DNA of 64,000 nt from Variovorax sp. (GCA_025352265.1 JANXTS010000016.1:122424-186423); one strand, 5' to 3'; positions 53,721 to 63,903 are shown, counted from the stretch's first letter. Numbers and translations are program-made. The notes: generated from the letters alone by a model not told the origin.

Positions 53721-54877
53721 CAGCGCGGCTGCGTTGTGGTGTGCATCTCCCGCCGATACCACTCGTGAAACTGCTGCATGCCGTCTTCCATCGGGCTTTG
53801 ATAAGGCCCGCTCTCGTCGTCACCGCGCAGCATGAGGGCACGGCGCCCGGCATCCATGCGCTCGGCGATCTCGTCGTCTTCGACGCAGGTTTCCATGTAG
53901 GCAGCCTGTTGCGCCTCGACGAATTCGCGCTCGAACGCGACGATTTCTTCAGGGTAGAAAAACTCCACCATGTTGAGCGTCTTCGTCGGGCTGATCGGAT
54001 GCAGCGTCGACACCGTCAAAACATGCGGATACCACTCAACCATCACGTGCGGGTAATAAGTCAGCCAGATAGCGCCGTACTTCGGCGGCTTGCCTTCTCG
54101 ATACTTAAGCAGTTGCTCCTGCCACTTTTGGTAGACCGGGCTGCCCGCGCGGCCTAGCCGGTTGGCGACGCCCACTGTTTGCACCGAGAAATGCCGGTTG
54201 AACTCCCAGCGCAGATCGTCGCAAGTGACGAAGCTCCCAAGGCCCGGATGAAACGGGCCCACGTGATAGTCCTCGAGGTAGACCTCGATGAAGGTCTTCC
54301 AGTTGTAGTTGCATTCGTGCAGTTCGACCCGGTCGAGCGCATAGCCGGTGAAGTCGAGGTCGGCACGCGGGCCCAGGCTGGCCATGTCCGCAGCCACGTC
54401 GCGGCTCGTTCCGTCGGCACCCGCATTGCGCTCGAACAGCAGGCCGTTCCACTCGGTTAGCGGGTAGTTGTGAAGGTTCAGGCAGGGGTCTTTGTCGAAA
54501 TGCGGCGCACCGATCAGCGTGCCGGTGGTTCGCGGGTCGGCGGCGGCGTAGGTCCAGCGATGCAGCGGGCAAACGATGTTCCCGCCAGCTTGCGTGGCGA
54601 GCTGTCCGCGGCCCTGCAGAATCAGCGCCTGCCGATGACGACACACATTCGAAATCAGCTCGATGCCCTTTGGCGTATGCACGAGTGCGCGACCGTGGTG
54701 CTCCTGGGGCAGCGTATGGAAGTTGCCTGGTTCGGGCACGGCGAGACTATGGCCGACGTAGCGCGGGCCTTGGGCAAACAACGTTTGCAGTTCGCGGGCG
54801 TAAAGCGCCTCGTCGAAGTACGCAGAAACGTGGAGGGGGCTCGCGGCCTGCTGCAGTTGAAGACTTAAATCAGACAT
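53720..54877 (-). CDS. Rieske non-heme iron oxygenase, alpha subunit
   Basis: A 385-residue ring-hydroxylating-type oxygenase. The Rieske [2Fe-2S] ligands are CRH and, 17 residues later, CPLH (residues about 79-101). The mononuclear iron site is in EVYLEDYHVGPFHPG (two His, bridging Asp), with the third acidic ligand probably in the C-terminal half. The family also includes carnitine/choline-type monooxygenases. No reductase or beta-subunit gene is adjacent, so the electron donor must be elsewhere. The ATG at 54877 gives the family N-terminus; a longer upstream frame is rejected. It is followed by the overlapping DMT transporter gene. Confidence 0.9.
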   Translation of the reverse strand: MSDLSLQLQQAASPLHVSAYFDEALYARELQTLFAQGPRYVGHSLAVPEPGNFHTLPQEHHGRALVHTPKGIELISNVCRHRQALILQGRGQLATQAGGNIVCPLHRWTYAAADPRTTGTLIGAPHFDKDPCLNLHNYPLTEWNGLLFERNAGADGTSRDVAADMASLGPRADLDFTGYALDRVELHECNYNWKTFIEVYLEDYHVGPFHPGLGSFVTCDDLRWEFNRHFSVQTVGVANRLGRAGSPVYQKWQEQLLKYREGKPPKYGAIWLTYYPHVMVEWYPHVLTVSTLHPISPTKTLNMVEFFYPEEIVAFEREFVEAQQAAYMETCVEDDEIAERMDAGRRALMLRGDDESGPYQSPMEDGMQQFHEWYRREMHTTTQPR

Positions 54878-55043
54878 GGGGGACCTGACCAAGCTCCCCA
54901 CAGGGAGAGAGAAAAGATGAACGGCTGAGCCGTCGGGAAGAGACGCAATTGTACCCGGCGACTTCTGATCATGCCCCGCCCTAAAATGCCCTTTCACTTT
55001 CGGGCTATCTTCCAGCTTATTCACACGAATCACCGACTTCTGA

Positions 55044-55298
55044 ATGCCCAAGGTTCCTCCTCCACAACCCGCCACGACCGACTCGGGCACGTTGCCCGCC
55101 AGCTACGAAGCCGGCCTTCAGGAACTCGAACAACTGGTGGCCGAACTCGAATCAGGTCAGCTGCCGCTCGACCAGCTGCTCGTCAGCTACCAGCGCGGTG
55201 CGGCTTTGTTGACTTTTTGCCGCGACAAGTTGCAGGCCGTCGAAGATCAGATCAAGGTGCTCGACGCCGGCAGCCTGAAGGTGTGGACCGCCGAATGA
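55044..55298 (+). CDS. xseB: Exodeoxyribonuclease VII small subunit
   Basis: An 84-residue helical protein with the XseB core [20 protein letters not shown] followed by [17 protein letters not shown]. It is the small subunit of the single-strand exonuclease XseAB. The stop overlaps ispA as ATGA. The xseB-ispA-dxs order is widespread in proteobacteria. Confidence 0.95.
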   Translation: MPKVPPPQPATTDSGTLPASYEAGLQELEQLVAELESGQLPLDQLLVSYQRGAALLTFCRDKLQAVEDQIKVLDAGSLKVWTAE

Positions 55299-56251
55299 GT
55301 TCGCACTCAGCGATGCCCCCCGTACCGCCCCTGACTTGGGACGCAGCGCACCTTGCCGCGTGGAGTGAGCCGCATCTGGCGAATGTCGAGGCGGCGCTGT
55401 CCCGCTGGGTCGGTGTCGATGCGCCTGTGCTGTTGGGCGATGCCATGCGCTATGCCGTGCTCGACGGCGGCAAGCGCCTGCGGCCGCTGCTGGTGATGGC
55501 GGCCAGCGAGGCAGTGCAGGGCCGACCCGCCGCAGCCCTGCGCGCTGCCTGTGCCACCGAACTCATCCATGCATATTCCCTTGTGCACGACGATCTGCCG
55601 TGCATGGACAACGACGTGCTGCGCCGCGGTAAGCCCACGGTGCACGTCAAGTTCGGCGAGGCCGACGCGCTGCTGGCCGGCGACGCGCTGCAGGCATTGG
55701 CCTTCGAATTGCTGACCCCCGCTGCCAATGACTTCGAAGACTCGGTCGACACCGTTCCTCCGGCGATGCAAGCCCTGCTGTGCCGCCTGCTGGCGCGTGC
55801 CGCCGGTAGCCAAGGTATGGCAGGCGGTCAGGCCATCGACCTTGCCAGCGTCGGACGCGCGCTCGACGAGCCGCAGCTGCGCGAAATGCATCGCATGAAA
55901 ACGGGTGCGTTGTTGCAAGGCAGCGTCGAGATGGGCGCGGCGTGTGCCGCCAAAGTCGCCGCGCCGACATGGGCGGCGATGCGCGATTACGGCGCGGCCA
56001 TCGGCCTCGCATTCCAGGTTATCGACGACATCCTCGATGTCACGGCCGACTCGCTGACGCTTGGAAAAACTGCCGGCAAGGATGCGGCCAGCGACAAACC
56101 CACATACGTCTCGTTGCTGGGTCTCGACGGCGCGCGTGCGCAGTCCCGCCAGCTCCTGACTGCTGCTCTGGCGGCGCTCGAACGCAGCGCATTGCCCGAC
56201 ACCAACGCGCTGCGAGCGCTTGCCCATATGGTCGTCGACCGTGACCGATAA
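55295..56251 (+). CDS. ispA: Farnesyl diphosphate synthase (IspA)
   Basis: A 318-residue all-helical prenyltransferase that makes farnesyl diphosphate from IPP and DMAPP/GPP. The first Asp-rich motif is DDLPCMDND, preceded by [10 protein letters not shown]. The second is [30 protein letters not shown] is the IPP-binding segment. It is coupled to xseB by ATGA and lies 12 bp before dxs, which supplies its substrates through the MEP pathway. Confidence 0.95.
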   Translation: MSSHSAMPPVPPLTWDAAHLAAWSEPHLANVEAALSRWVGVDAPVLLGDAMRYAVLDGGKRLRPLLVMAASEAVQGRPAAALRAACATELIHAYSLVHDDLPCMDNDVLRRGKPTVHVKFGEADALLAGDALQALAFELLTPAANDFEDSVDTVPPAMQALLCRLLARAAGSQGMAGGQAIDLASVGRALDEPQLREMHRMKTGALLQGSVEMGAACAAKVAAPTWAAMRDYGAAIGLAFQVIDDILDVTADSLTLGKTAGKDAASDKPTYVSLLGLDGARAQSRQLLTAALAALERSALPDTNALRALAHMVVDRDR

Positions 56252-56263
56252 CAACAATACTTA

Positions 56264-58144
56264 ATGGCTCCGCTGCTCCCCACTCTCCACGACCCGTCTC
56301 CGATCCGCCAATACGATCGCGCGCAGTTGCGGCAACTGGCCGACGAGGTGCGCGCCTGCGTGCTCGACAACGTGTCGCGCACCGGTGGCCATCTGAGTTC
56401 GAACCTCGGCACGGTCGAACTGACAGTCGCGCTGCACCATGTATTCAACACGCCGCACGACCGCTTGGTGTGGGACGTGGGCCATCAAACCTACCCGCAC
56501 AAGATCCTGACCGGCCGGCGCGAGCGCATGCCGACGCTGCGGCAGCAGGGCGGCATTTCCGGCTTTCCGCAGCGTAGCGAAAGCGAGTACGACACCTTCG
56601 GCACGGCGCATTCGTCGACCAGCATTTCGGCCGCGCTCGGCATGGCGATGGCCGCCAAGCAAAAGGGTGAAGACCGCCATGCCGTCGCTATCATCGGCGA
56701 CGGGGCGCTCACGGCCGGCATGGCTTTCGAGGCGCTCAATAATGCGGGCGTTGCCGACTGCAAGCTGCTGGTGATCCTGAACGACAACGACATGTCGATC
56801 AGCCCGCCGGTCGGGGCGCTGAATCGCTACCTCGCACAGTTGATGAGCGGCAATTTCTACGCCGCGGCCAAGAACGTCGGCAAGAGCGTGTTGCGTGGCG
56901 CGCCGCCGCTGTTCGAGCTGGCCAAGCGCTTCGAGCAGCACGCCAAAGGCATGGTCGTGCCGGCCACGCTGTTCGAGCAGTTCGGCTTTAACTATGTGGG
57001 TCCGATCGATGGTCACGACCTCGACTCATTGGTGCCTACGCTGGAAAACCTCAAGCATCTGCAAGGTCCGCAGTTTCTGCATGTGGTTACCAAAAAAGGC
57101 CAAGGCTACAAGCTGGCCGAAGCCGATCCGGTGGCCTACCACGGGCCTGGCAAGTTCGATCCGCAGATCGGTATCGTCAAGCCGTCCACTCAGCCAAAGC
57201 AGACCTTCACGCAGGTCTTCGGCCAATGGCTGTGCGACATGGCGGCGCAAGACGGCCGCCTGGTCGGCATCACGCCGGCAATGCGTGAGGGCTCGGGCCT
57301 TGTCGAATTCGAGCAGCGCTTTCCCGATCGCTATTACGACGTCGGCATCGCGGAGCAGCATGCCGTGACTTTCGCGGCAGGTTTGGCCTGTGAAGGGCTG
57401 AAGCCGGTCGTCGCCATCTACTCGACATTTTTGCAGCGGGCCTACGACCAGCTGATTCACGATGTCGCGATCCAGAATTTGCCAGTGGTGTTCGCACTGG
57501 ATCGCGCCGGCTTGGTGGGCGCCGACGGCGCCACGCACGCGGGGGCCTACGACATTCCTTTCTTGCGCTGCGTGCCCAACATGAGCATCGCATGCCCGGC
57601 CGACGAAGCGGAGTGCCGCCAGTTGCTGAGTAGCGCCTACGCACAGGATCATCCAGTGGCCGTGCGTTACCCGCGTGGTGCGGGCGCAGGCGTGAGGCCT
57701 CATCTCACGCTCGACGCGCTGCCTTTCGGCAAGGGCGAAGTTCGTCGTAGGGGCAACGGCATCGTGATCCTCGCGTTCGGCACGCTCTTGTATCCGGCGC
57801 TCGTGGCAGGCGAGGCGCTCGACGCAACGGTCGTCAACATGCGCTGGGCCAAGCCGCTGGACGTGGCATTGCTGATCGACATGGCGAAGTCGCACGATGC
57901 CATCGTCACGCTGGAAGAAGGCGCGATCATGGGCGGCGCGGGCAGTGCAGTGCTCGAGGCGCTGCAAGTGGCCGGGCTTCAGACGCCGGTGCTGCAGCTC
58001 GGCTTGCCCGATCGGTTCATCGAGCATGGTGACCCGGTCAAACTTCTGTCGGGCCTCGGGCTCGACGCGTCGGGTATTCAGGCGTCTATCCAAGCGCGCT
58101 TCCCGCCATCACACTTTCCCGTCAAGGCTGTCGCGCTGAGCTGA
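56264..58144 (+). CDS. dxs: 1-deoxy-D-xylulose-5-phosphate synthase
   Basis: A 626-residue thiamine-diphosphate enzyme, first step of the MEP isoprenoid pathway (pyruvate plus glyceraldehyde 3-phosphate). The ThDP/Mg motif is [18 protein letters not shown], and the N-terminal [13 protein letters not shown] is conserved. The catalytic Glu lies in [18 protein letters not shown]. The final domain is transketolase C-terminal. Last gene of the xseB-ispA-dxs operon. Confidence 0.97.
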   Translation: MAPLLPTLHDPSPIRQYDRAQLRQLADEVRACVLDNVSRTGGHLSSNLGTVELTVALHHVFNTPHDRLVWDVGHQTYPHKILTGRRERMPTLRQQGGISGFPQRSESEYDTFGTAHSSTSISAALGMAMAAKQKGEDRHAVAIIGDGALTAGMAFEALNNAGVADCKLLVILNDNDMSISPPVGALNRYLAQLMSGNFYAAAKNVGKSVLRGAPPLFELAKRFEQHAKGMVVPATLFEQFGFNYVGPIDGHDLDSLVPTLENLKHLQGPQFLHVVTKKGQGYKLAEADPVAYHGPGKFDPQIGIVKPSTQPKQTFTQVFGQWLCDMAAQDGRLVGITPAMREGSGLVEFEQRFPDRYYDVGIAEQHAVTFAAGLACEGLKPVVAIYSTFLQRAYDQLIHDVAIQNLPVVFALDRAGLVGADGATHAGAYDIPFLRCVPNMSIACPADEAECRQLLSSAYAQDHPVAVRYPRGAGAGVRPHLTLDALPFGKGEVRRRGNGIVILAFGTLLYPALVAGEALDATVVNMRWAKPLDVALLIDMAKSHDAIVTLEEGAIMGGAGSAVLEALQVAGLQTPVLQLGLPDRFIEHGDPVKLLSGLGLDASGIQASIQARFPPSHFPVKAVALS

Positions 58145-58169
58145 TCAGCCTTGCGCCGGAGACAAATCG

Positions 58170-59270
58170 ATGGACCGTCGCTCACTGATAAAAAATGCCG
58201 GCATCGCCGGCGTCCTCGCCGCCGGCATCGCGCCCGCGGTGCATGCCCAGGCGGCAGTGCGCTGGCGTTGCGCTTCGAGCTTTCCAAAGTCGCTGGACAC
58301 CGTCTTCGGTACCGGTGAGGCCTTTGCCAAAAGCGTCAGTGACATGACGGGCGGCAAGTTCGAGATCGCGGTGCATCCAGGCGGCGAACTCATGCCGGCC
58401 ATTGGCGTGCTCGACGGCGTGCAGAGCGGCGCAGTGGAAATGGCGCAAACGGCACCGTCTTATTTCTATGGCAAAGATCCGACCTTCTGCTTGGGCGGCG
58501 CGGTGCCCTTCGGCATGAATGCGCGGCAGCAGAACGCGTGGATGTGCGAGGGCAATGGCATGAAGCTGATGCGTGCCTTTTACGCCAGGTACAACATCGT
58601 CAATCTGCCGGGCGGCAACACCGGTGCGTCAATGGGTGGCTGGTTTCGCAAGGAAATCAAGTCGATCGCGGACCTCAAGGGCCTCAAGTTCCATGCCCAT
58701 CCTCTGGTCGACAAGGTGCTCAAACCTTTCGGCGTGATCCCGCAGTCGATCCCCGCTGCCGATCTGTATCAAGCGCTCGAAAAAGGCACGCTTGACGGTC
58801 TTGAAGGGGTCGGGCCCTACGACGACCAGAAGCTCGGTTTCAACAAGGTCGCGCCGTTCTACCACCACCCCGGCTGGTGGGAGGGCGGCGCGGAGATCGA
58901 CTTCTATGTCAACAGCAAGGCGTGGAATGGCCTGTCGGCGGAGTACAGAGCGATCGTCGGGGCAGCGGCGGCACAAGCCAACATCGGCATGACTGCGAGG
59001 TACGACGCCAGAAACCCGATCGCGTTGAAGCAGCTCTTGGGTTCGGGCACCAAGCTGCGTCCGTTCTCGCAAGACGTGGTGAATGCCGCCTTCAAATCGG
59101 CACAGCAGATCTATTCAGACCTGAACAACAGCAACCCCGAGTGGAAAAAAATCTACCCGGACTGGGTCAAGTCTCTCGGCGATTCCGCTGCAGGTCCTGG
59201 AATAGGTTCCGCCTCACATTCAGCGACGCGCGCCATGAAGGCTGTCAGCAAGCGCGGGTCGGCCGAGTGA
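58170..59270 (+). CDS. TRAP-transporter DctP-family solute receptor (orphan)
   Basis: A 366-residue exported receptor. The twin-arginine-type signal (MDRRSLIKNAGIAGVLAAG) ends AVHAQA. The body is DctP-like: FAKSVSDMTGGKFEIAVHPGGEL, GGWFRKEIKSIADLKGLKFHAHPL and YQALEKGTLDGLEGVGP. No DctQ/DctM membrane genes are adjacent. The last ~40 residues (after YPDWVKSLG) do not look like a normal DctP end and are encoded opposite the last codons of the minus-strand gene 59153-59692. Truncation and replacement of the original C-terminus is possible. Confidence 0.88.
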   Translation: MDRRSLIKNAGIAGVLAAGIAPAVHAQAAVRWRCASSFPKSLDTVFGTGEAFAKSVSDMTGGKFEIAVHPGGELMPAIGVLDGVQSGAVEMAQTAPSYFYGKDPTFCLGGAVPFGMNARQQNAWMCEGNGMKLMRAFYARYNIVNLPGGNTGASMGGWFRKEIKSIADLKGLKFHAHPLVDKVLKPFGVIPQSIPAADLYQALEKGTLDGLEGVGPYDDQKLGFNKVAPFYHHPGWWEGGAEIDFYVNSKAWNGLSAEYRAIVGAAAAQANIGMTARYDARNPIALKQLLGSGTKLRPFSQDVVNAAFKSAQQIYSDLNNSNPEWKKIYPDWVKSLGDSAAGPGIGSASHSATRAMKAVSKRGSAE

Positions 59271-59692
59271 ATCCAGGTGACCGCGCCGTTGCGACGCCGC
59301 ACCAGCAGCCGCGGCGCCATGGCGCGTTCAAGCCAGCGGATGTGCACCAGCTTCAACTGCACCACGTCGTTCGCATCCGCGTGCTTGTTCCATAGCCAGC
59401 TCTGCGTCATCACGTCGCCGTCGAAGCGGGTGCGGCTGCGCACGATCCAGTAGCTCATCCACATCACGCCCACCGCCGCCACGCCGAAGACCCACACGCT
59501 GCCGGTCGACCACGTTGTGCTGCGTATGACCGGCAGGTTCCACACGCCGAACGCGACGACATCGAACACCAGCACGAGGGCAAGGATGCGCAGCAAACGC
59601 GGGAAGGCGGGACTGTCGATCACGGGGTTCACAGGATTTACGCGGGTCGCAGCATTTGCGACAGTGGCTGTCTCAGGAATAGTGCTCACCAT
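59153..59692 (-). CDS. Two-helix membrane protein, unknown
   Basis: A 179-residue protein with two hydrophobic helices at about 31-55 and 65-85 (LRILALVLVFDVVAFGVWNL; WVFGVAAVGVMWMSYWIV). A soluble C-terminal beta-rich half (RFDGDVMTQSWLWNK, KLVHIRWLERAMAP) resembles membrane-anchored PH-like domains. Its 3' end overlaps the 3' end of the DctP gene by 118 bp on the opposite strand. The charged/aromatic pattern looks truly coding. I do not recognise the family. Confidence 0.7.
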   Translation of the reverse strand: MVSTIPETATVANAATRVNPVNPVIDSPAFPRLLRILALVLVFDVVAFGVWNLPVIRSTTWSTGSVWVFGVAAVGVMWMSYWIVRSRTRFDGDVMTQSWLWNKHADANDVVQLKLVHIRWLERAMAPRLLVRRRNGAVTWIHSADPRLLTAFMARVAECEAEPIPGPAAESPRDLTQSG

Positions 59693-59893
59693 GCGGTCGT
59701 GAATCTCGGAAGTGCGTACAAAAGAGTTGTCTCCAACGGATCTTAAGGAGACGGGAGCCCCTTGGAGGTGCGCTCGCGGACTCGACGAAAGCGCGCAATA
59801 TTACAGGCCGCATTCACCTTCTTGCGGCGCTGGGCAGACCGGGTTTACCCCTCGACATCGCCCGCCGCAGCCGACGCGTCGCCATAATCGCGC

Positions 59894-61201
59894 ATGCCTC
59901 CGAGTCCCCCGTCATCGACGCCATTCAACGCCTACCCGTTGCCTTTTTCCATCGACTCGCCCGACATGCGGCGTGCCGGTCGCGAGCTGCTTTCGCTGGC
60001 GCTCATCGATGCGCGCAACCACACGCTCCACCTCCTGTCGTTGTGCGAAAACGTATGGGGCTCGGTCGAGTTGCCGGCCACTGCTGCCTATGCCGAGGGC
60101 GAAGAGGGCGTGGCATCGCCGGTCTGGATGGCTGGCCACGTCGGCTGGTTCTCCGAGTGGTGGATCGCCCGCAACACGCAGCGTGCTTTCGGAGTCGAGT
60201 GCCCCGCGCGCCCGACGCGTCTGGCCGCCATCGACCCCAACGCCGACAACTGGTGGAACCCCACGCAACGCGCGCCCGACACGCGCTGGTTGCCTGACTT
60301 GCCCGATCTGAGCCAGACCAAGGCCTACCTGCTTGAAACGCTGGAGAGCACGCTCGAGTTGCTCGAACACGCTGCCGAAACCGATGCCGGCCTGTACTTT
60401 TATCGGCTCGCGTTGTTCCATGAAGACCTGTGCGGCGAACAACTGGTGGTTACGGCGCAGGCGCTCGGCCTGCCGCTGGGCATCGAGCAGCTGCCGACGG
60501 CGGTCACGCGCGAGCCCTTGCTGGTGTCCGCTACGACTTGGGAGCTCGGCTTGCCCGATACCGGATTCGCGTTTGCGCAAGAGCTCGGCGGCGACCGTAT
60601 CGAGGTGCCCGAGTTCGAGATCGATGCGCAACCGATCACCTGGAGCCAGTTCATCGAGTTCGTCGACGACGGCGGCTACGACGCGAGCGCGCTTTGGCAT
60701 CCCGAAGGCTGGCGCTGGCTCAATGCGCAGGTCGAGGGCCGCCGGGCGCCGCGTTATGTCGAGCAGATCGGCGGTGCGCGGCACGGCGGCGGCGGTTCAG
60801 TGCTGCAGCGACGTTTTGGGACAACGGTGCGGGCAGCAGGGCAGCAAAGCGCGGTCCATCTGAGCTGGTGGGAGGCCGATGCATGGGCGCGATGGGCCGG
60901 TCGTCGCGTGGCGACTGAGGTCGAGTGGGAGATCGCTGCGCACACGGCAGCGCGTCGCGGCTTCCGGTGGTCGGATGTGCAGGAGTGGACCGCCGGCACG
61001 CTGCAACCATGGGCCGGCTTCAAGGCCGATCCATGGAGTGCCGGCAGCGCATTCGACCCTGTGCCGGCGTTCGGTCAGTCGCGCGTGTTGCGAGGTGCAT
61101 CGTTCGCGACGCGCGCGCGCCTGCGCTCGGACAAGCGCCGCGACTTTGCTGCACCGGGTCGCGACGATGGCTTCTTCGGATTCAGGACCTGCGCCTTTTG
61201 A
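59894..61201 (+). CDS. SenA/EgtB-like non-heme iron sulfoxide/selenoxide synthase
   Basis: A 435-residue two-domain protein. The N-terminal DinB-like domain (about 25-210) has the first iron-ligand His82 in GHVGWFSEWWIARN and His176 in FHEDLCGEQ. The third ligand is expected four residues after His176; here it is Cys180. The C-terminal FGE-sulfatase-like domain (about 225-435) has ITWSQFIEFVDDGGYDASALW, VQEWTAG and RGASFATRARLRSDKRRDF. The HVGWF...WIARN type points to SenA (selenoneine, Variovorax) more than EgtB (ergothioneine). No senB, senC or egtD gene is nearby, so the role and partner genes are open. Confidence 0.82.
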   Translation: MPPSPPSSTPFNAYPLPFSIDSPDMRRAGRELLSLALIDARNHTLHLLSLCENVWGSVELPATAAYAEGEEGVASPVWMAGHVGWFSEWWIARNTQRAFGVECPARPTRLAAIDPNADNWWNPTQRAPDTRWLPDLPDLSQTKAYLLETLESTLELLEHAAETDAGLYFYRLALFHEDLCGEQLVVTAQALGLPLGIEQLPTAVTREPLLVSATTWELGLPDTGFAFAQELGGDRIEVPEFEIDAQPITWSQFIEFVDDGGYDASALWHPEGWRWLNAQVEGRRAPRYVEQIGGARHGGGGSVLQRRFGTTVRAAGQQSAVHLSWWEADAWARWAGRRVATEVEWEIAAHTAARRGFRWSDVQEWTAGTLQPWAGFKADPWSAGSAFDPVPAFGQSRVLRGASFATRARLRSDKRRDFAAPGRDDGFFGFRTCAF

Positions 61202-61281
61202 ACGTTCGCAACATCGTCACGATCGTGCCTACGTTTTGTTCACTCTCTCCGCGCTTCGCATCGTTGCACCGCGCGGTCGCC

Positions 61282-62712
61282 TTAGGGTGAATCCGCGCCT
61301 AGCGGTGGCGCCACATCCTCCAGAGATTTACGCTCCGCATCCACGCCCATGCGCAGCGCCAGCAGCCCGGCCACGATCACCAGCGCAGCACCGAAGCAAT
61401 AGCCGACCATTACCGCGCCGCGGCTGCCGGTTTCAATCAGCATGCCAAAAAGCACCGGCGCGGCAAAACCGCCAGTGCCCGTGCCTACTGCATAGAAGAT
61501 CGAGATGGCCAGCGCCCGCATTTCCAGCGGAAACACTTCGCTTACCGTGAGGTACGCCGAACTCGCCGCCGCGGACGCCAGGAAGAACACGGCCGACCAG
61601 CAAAGTGCCTGCGTCAGCGCATCGAGCCAGCCCAGCATGAACGCGCCACCCGTCAGCGCCAGGCCGACGCCCGACAGCACATAGGTAAATGCGATCATCC
61701 GGCGCCGCCCAATGCGGTCGAAAAGCGGGCCGAGCAGCAGCGGCCCGAGCACGTTGCCCAGCGCGAACGGAAAGATGTAGAGCGCCACGCGGCCTTCCGG
61801 CACGCCGTGAAATCGTGTGAGGACGAGCGCGTAGGTAAAGAAGATGGCGTTGTAGAAAAAGGCCTGCGAGATCATCAGCGCCATCGCCACCACGCTGCGG
61901 CGCCGGTACCTGTGCAGCAGCACGTGTGCGACCTCGCGCATCGTCGGCGGTGTGCGCCGGCCAGACACTGTTTGGCCTATCGGCAATGGGAGCGGCCCGC
62001 ATTCCGCTGCCACTTCGCATTCAATGGTGTCGAGGATGCGGCGCGCTTCTTCTTCGCGACCTTGCGCGAGCAACCAACGCGGACTCTCGGGGACGTCACG
62101 GCGTACCAGCAGGATGGCGACGGCCAGCACCGCGCCGAGCCCGAAGCCGACTCGCCAGCCCCATACCGGGCCGAGCACGCGCGGGTCCAGCAGCACCAGA
62201 CTGAGCCCGGCACCGAGCGCTGCACCGACCCAGAAACTTCCGTTGATGGCGAGGTTGACACGTCCCCGCAGACGCGCCGGAATGAGTTCGTCGATGGCCG
62301 AGTTGATGGCCGCGTACTCGCCACCGATGCCCAGTCCGGTGACGAAGCGGCAGAGCGCGAAGAAGGCGAAGTCATTCGAGAACGCCGTCGCCAGCGTGCC
62401 GATCGTGTAGACCACCAGCGTGACGAGAAACAGCTTCTTGCGGCCGAGCCTGTCGGTGAGCCGGCCGAACAGCAGCGCGCCGACGACCGCACCTGCGATG
62501 TAGATGGAGCCCGACCAGCCGATCTCCGTCGCGGTGAGCGCCAGCGTGTCGGCGCGCTCGAGCACCGCTCCGATCGAGCCGACCAGCGTCACTTCGAGCC
62601 CGTCGAGCACCCATGCGATACCGAGCGCGATGACCACGCGCCAATGCCAGCGCGACCACGGCAAACGGTCGAGCCGCGCCGGAATGTCGGTCGTAGATAC
62701 AGATGCAAACAC
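61282..62712 (-). CDS. MFS transporter, sugar/organic-acid porter type
   Basis: A 476-residue protein with twelve predicted helices. The family loop motifs are GRLTDRLGRKKLFL (between helices 2 and 3), GGEYAAINSAIDELIPARLRG, PESPRWLLAQGREEEA after helix 6, and DRIGRRRMIAF in the second half. This is the sugar-porter/metabolite:H+ symporter style. The substrate is unknown. It is convergent with the SenA-like gene and follows the decayed kinase on the same strand. Confidence 0.92.
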   Translation of the reverse strand: MFASVSTTDIPARLDRLPWSRWHWRVVIALGIAWVLDGLEVTLVGSIGAVLERADTLALTATEIGWSGSIYIAGAVVGALLFGRLTDRLGRKKLFLVTLVVYTIGTLATAFSNDFAFFALCRFVTGLGIGGEYAAINSAIDELIPARLRGRVNLAINGSFWVGAALGAGLSLVLLDPRVLGPVWGWRVGFGLGAVLAVAILLVRRDVPESPRWLLAQGREEEARRILDTIECEVAAECGPLPLPIGQTVSGRRTPPTMREVAHVLLHRYRRRSVVAMALMISQAFFYNAIFFTYALVLTRFHGVPEGRVALYIFPFALGNVLGPLLLGPLFDRIGRRRMIAFTYVLSGVGLALTGGAFMLGWLDALTQALCWSAVFFLASAAASSAYLTVSEVFPLEMRALAISIFYAVGTGTGGFAAPVLFGMLIETGSRGAVMVGYCFGAALVIVAGLLALRMGVDAERKSLEDVAPPLGADSP

Positions 62713-62735
62713 TGCGGCGTTGGCGGTGGGAATGG

Positions 62736-63903
62736 TCAGCTCGACCGGCCCCGAACGAAAAGCACGTGCAAGCCGGGTCGCTGCTGGCGCGCGAACTCTG
62801 TCAGTTGCCGGCCGTTGATGCCCGGCAAACCGACGTCGGTCACCAGCAGATCGATCGGAACCGCAGACTGCAGTATCGGTATGGCCGCAGCACTGTCGAC
62901 GGCTTCCATGGTGCGGTAGCCGAGGTCTGCCAGCACGTCGACAACCAGCAGCCGAACGGCCGGATCGTCTTCGACCACCATCACGACCTCGCCGCGCCCC
63001 TGCGGCAACACTGCAGTCGCCGCTTCTGCAGCCGCTTCCGCTTTTGCTTCTGCGCAGGCGTCGACATGCGCCGGCGGCAAATAGAGCGTCACGCGCGTGC
63101 AGTGGCCCAAGCGGTTTTCTATGCGCACATGGCCGCGCGACTGTTGCGCGAAACCGTAGACCATCGACAGTCCGAGCCCGGTTCCCTGGCCGATCGGCTT
63201 GATCGTGAAGAAGGGGTCCAACACTTTGGCGAGTACCTCGGGCGGCATGCCGCTACCGGTGTCGGTCACTGAAATGGCGATGCAGTCGCCGGCAACCAGG
63301 CCTTCGTGATGCCGCGTTTCGGATTCGCGCAGCGTCGCATGGCTGGTCGACAAGATCAGCGCGCGGGTCGAGTGTCTGGCGCGGCGAGAAGGCGAGGAGC
63401 CGCTGGATCAAGGTCGTCAGCGCGCGACGTTGTTGAGCCTCTTTCTGATCGTTGATGTCGGTGTTGGTGCCGATCCAGCGCATCGGCGCAGCGTCGTCGT
63501 CTCCAATGCCTTTACGCGCCTCGCTGTCCTGCACCGGATGTGCGCGCACCAGATGCCAGCGGGGGTCGCCGTCGAAGCGGCGAAGCCGAAACTCCACCGT
63601 ATCGTGTTCTACGTAGCCGCTGGCCTCTGCCCAGTTTTCGGCTACTGGCTTTCCGAAGGCTGCGGGGTGCTTGAAGCCGATGGTCGACGCGTAAGCGTCG
63701 TTGTAGAACGCAACCAAATCGAAGCTCCAGAAAAGCACCATCTGCGCATGCGTCGGCAACATCAGCTCTAACGTTGTGCGCAAGGCCTTTGGCCAAGTCG
63801 ATGCCGCACCCAAAGGCGAGCTATCGGCATCGAGCCCGCGCGCCAGTGCTGCCGCTTCGCTGCCGCCAACCGGCCATTCGAGCAAGGGAGATTCGCGCTT
63901 CAT
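62736..63903 (-). pseudogene. Decayed hybrid sensor histidine kinase/response regulator
   Basis: Two frames make up one damaged gene. The 5' part (63903 to about 63360) reads a PAS-type sensor (MVLFWSFDLVAFYNDAYA, MRWIGTNTDINDQKEAQQ) and jumps straight to RLLAFSPRQTLDPR, omitting the HisKA region. A frame change near 63360 then enters the HATPase remnant (VTDTGSGMPPEVLAKVLDPFF, GQGTGLGLSMVYGF) with the N box missing. A receiver domain follows, with Asp in DLLVTDVGLPG, but it stops at 62736 after FVRGRSS, before the conserved Lys. The protein lacks the phosphoryl-accepting His and cannot be a working kinase. Confidence 0.85.

Noticed and set aside
59153..59270. Frameshift hidden at the end of the DctP gene
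   Set aside because: Other plus-strand frames do not restore a DctP-like C-terminus; the overlap with a coding minus-strand gene explains the odd end better.
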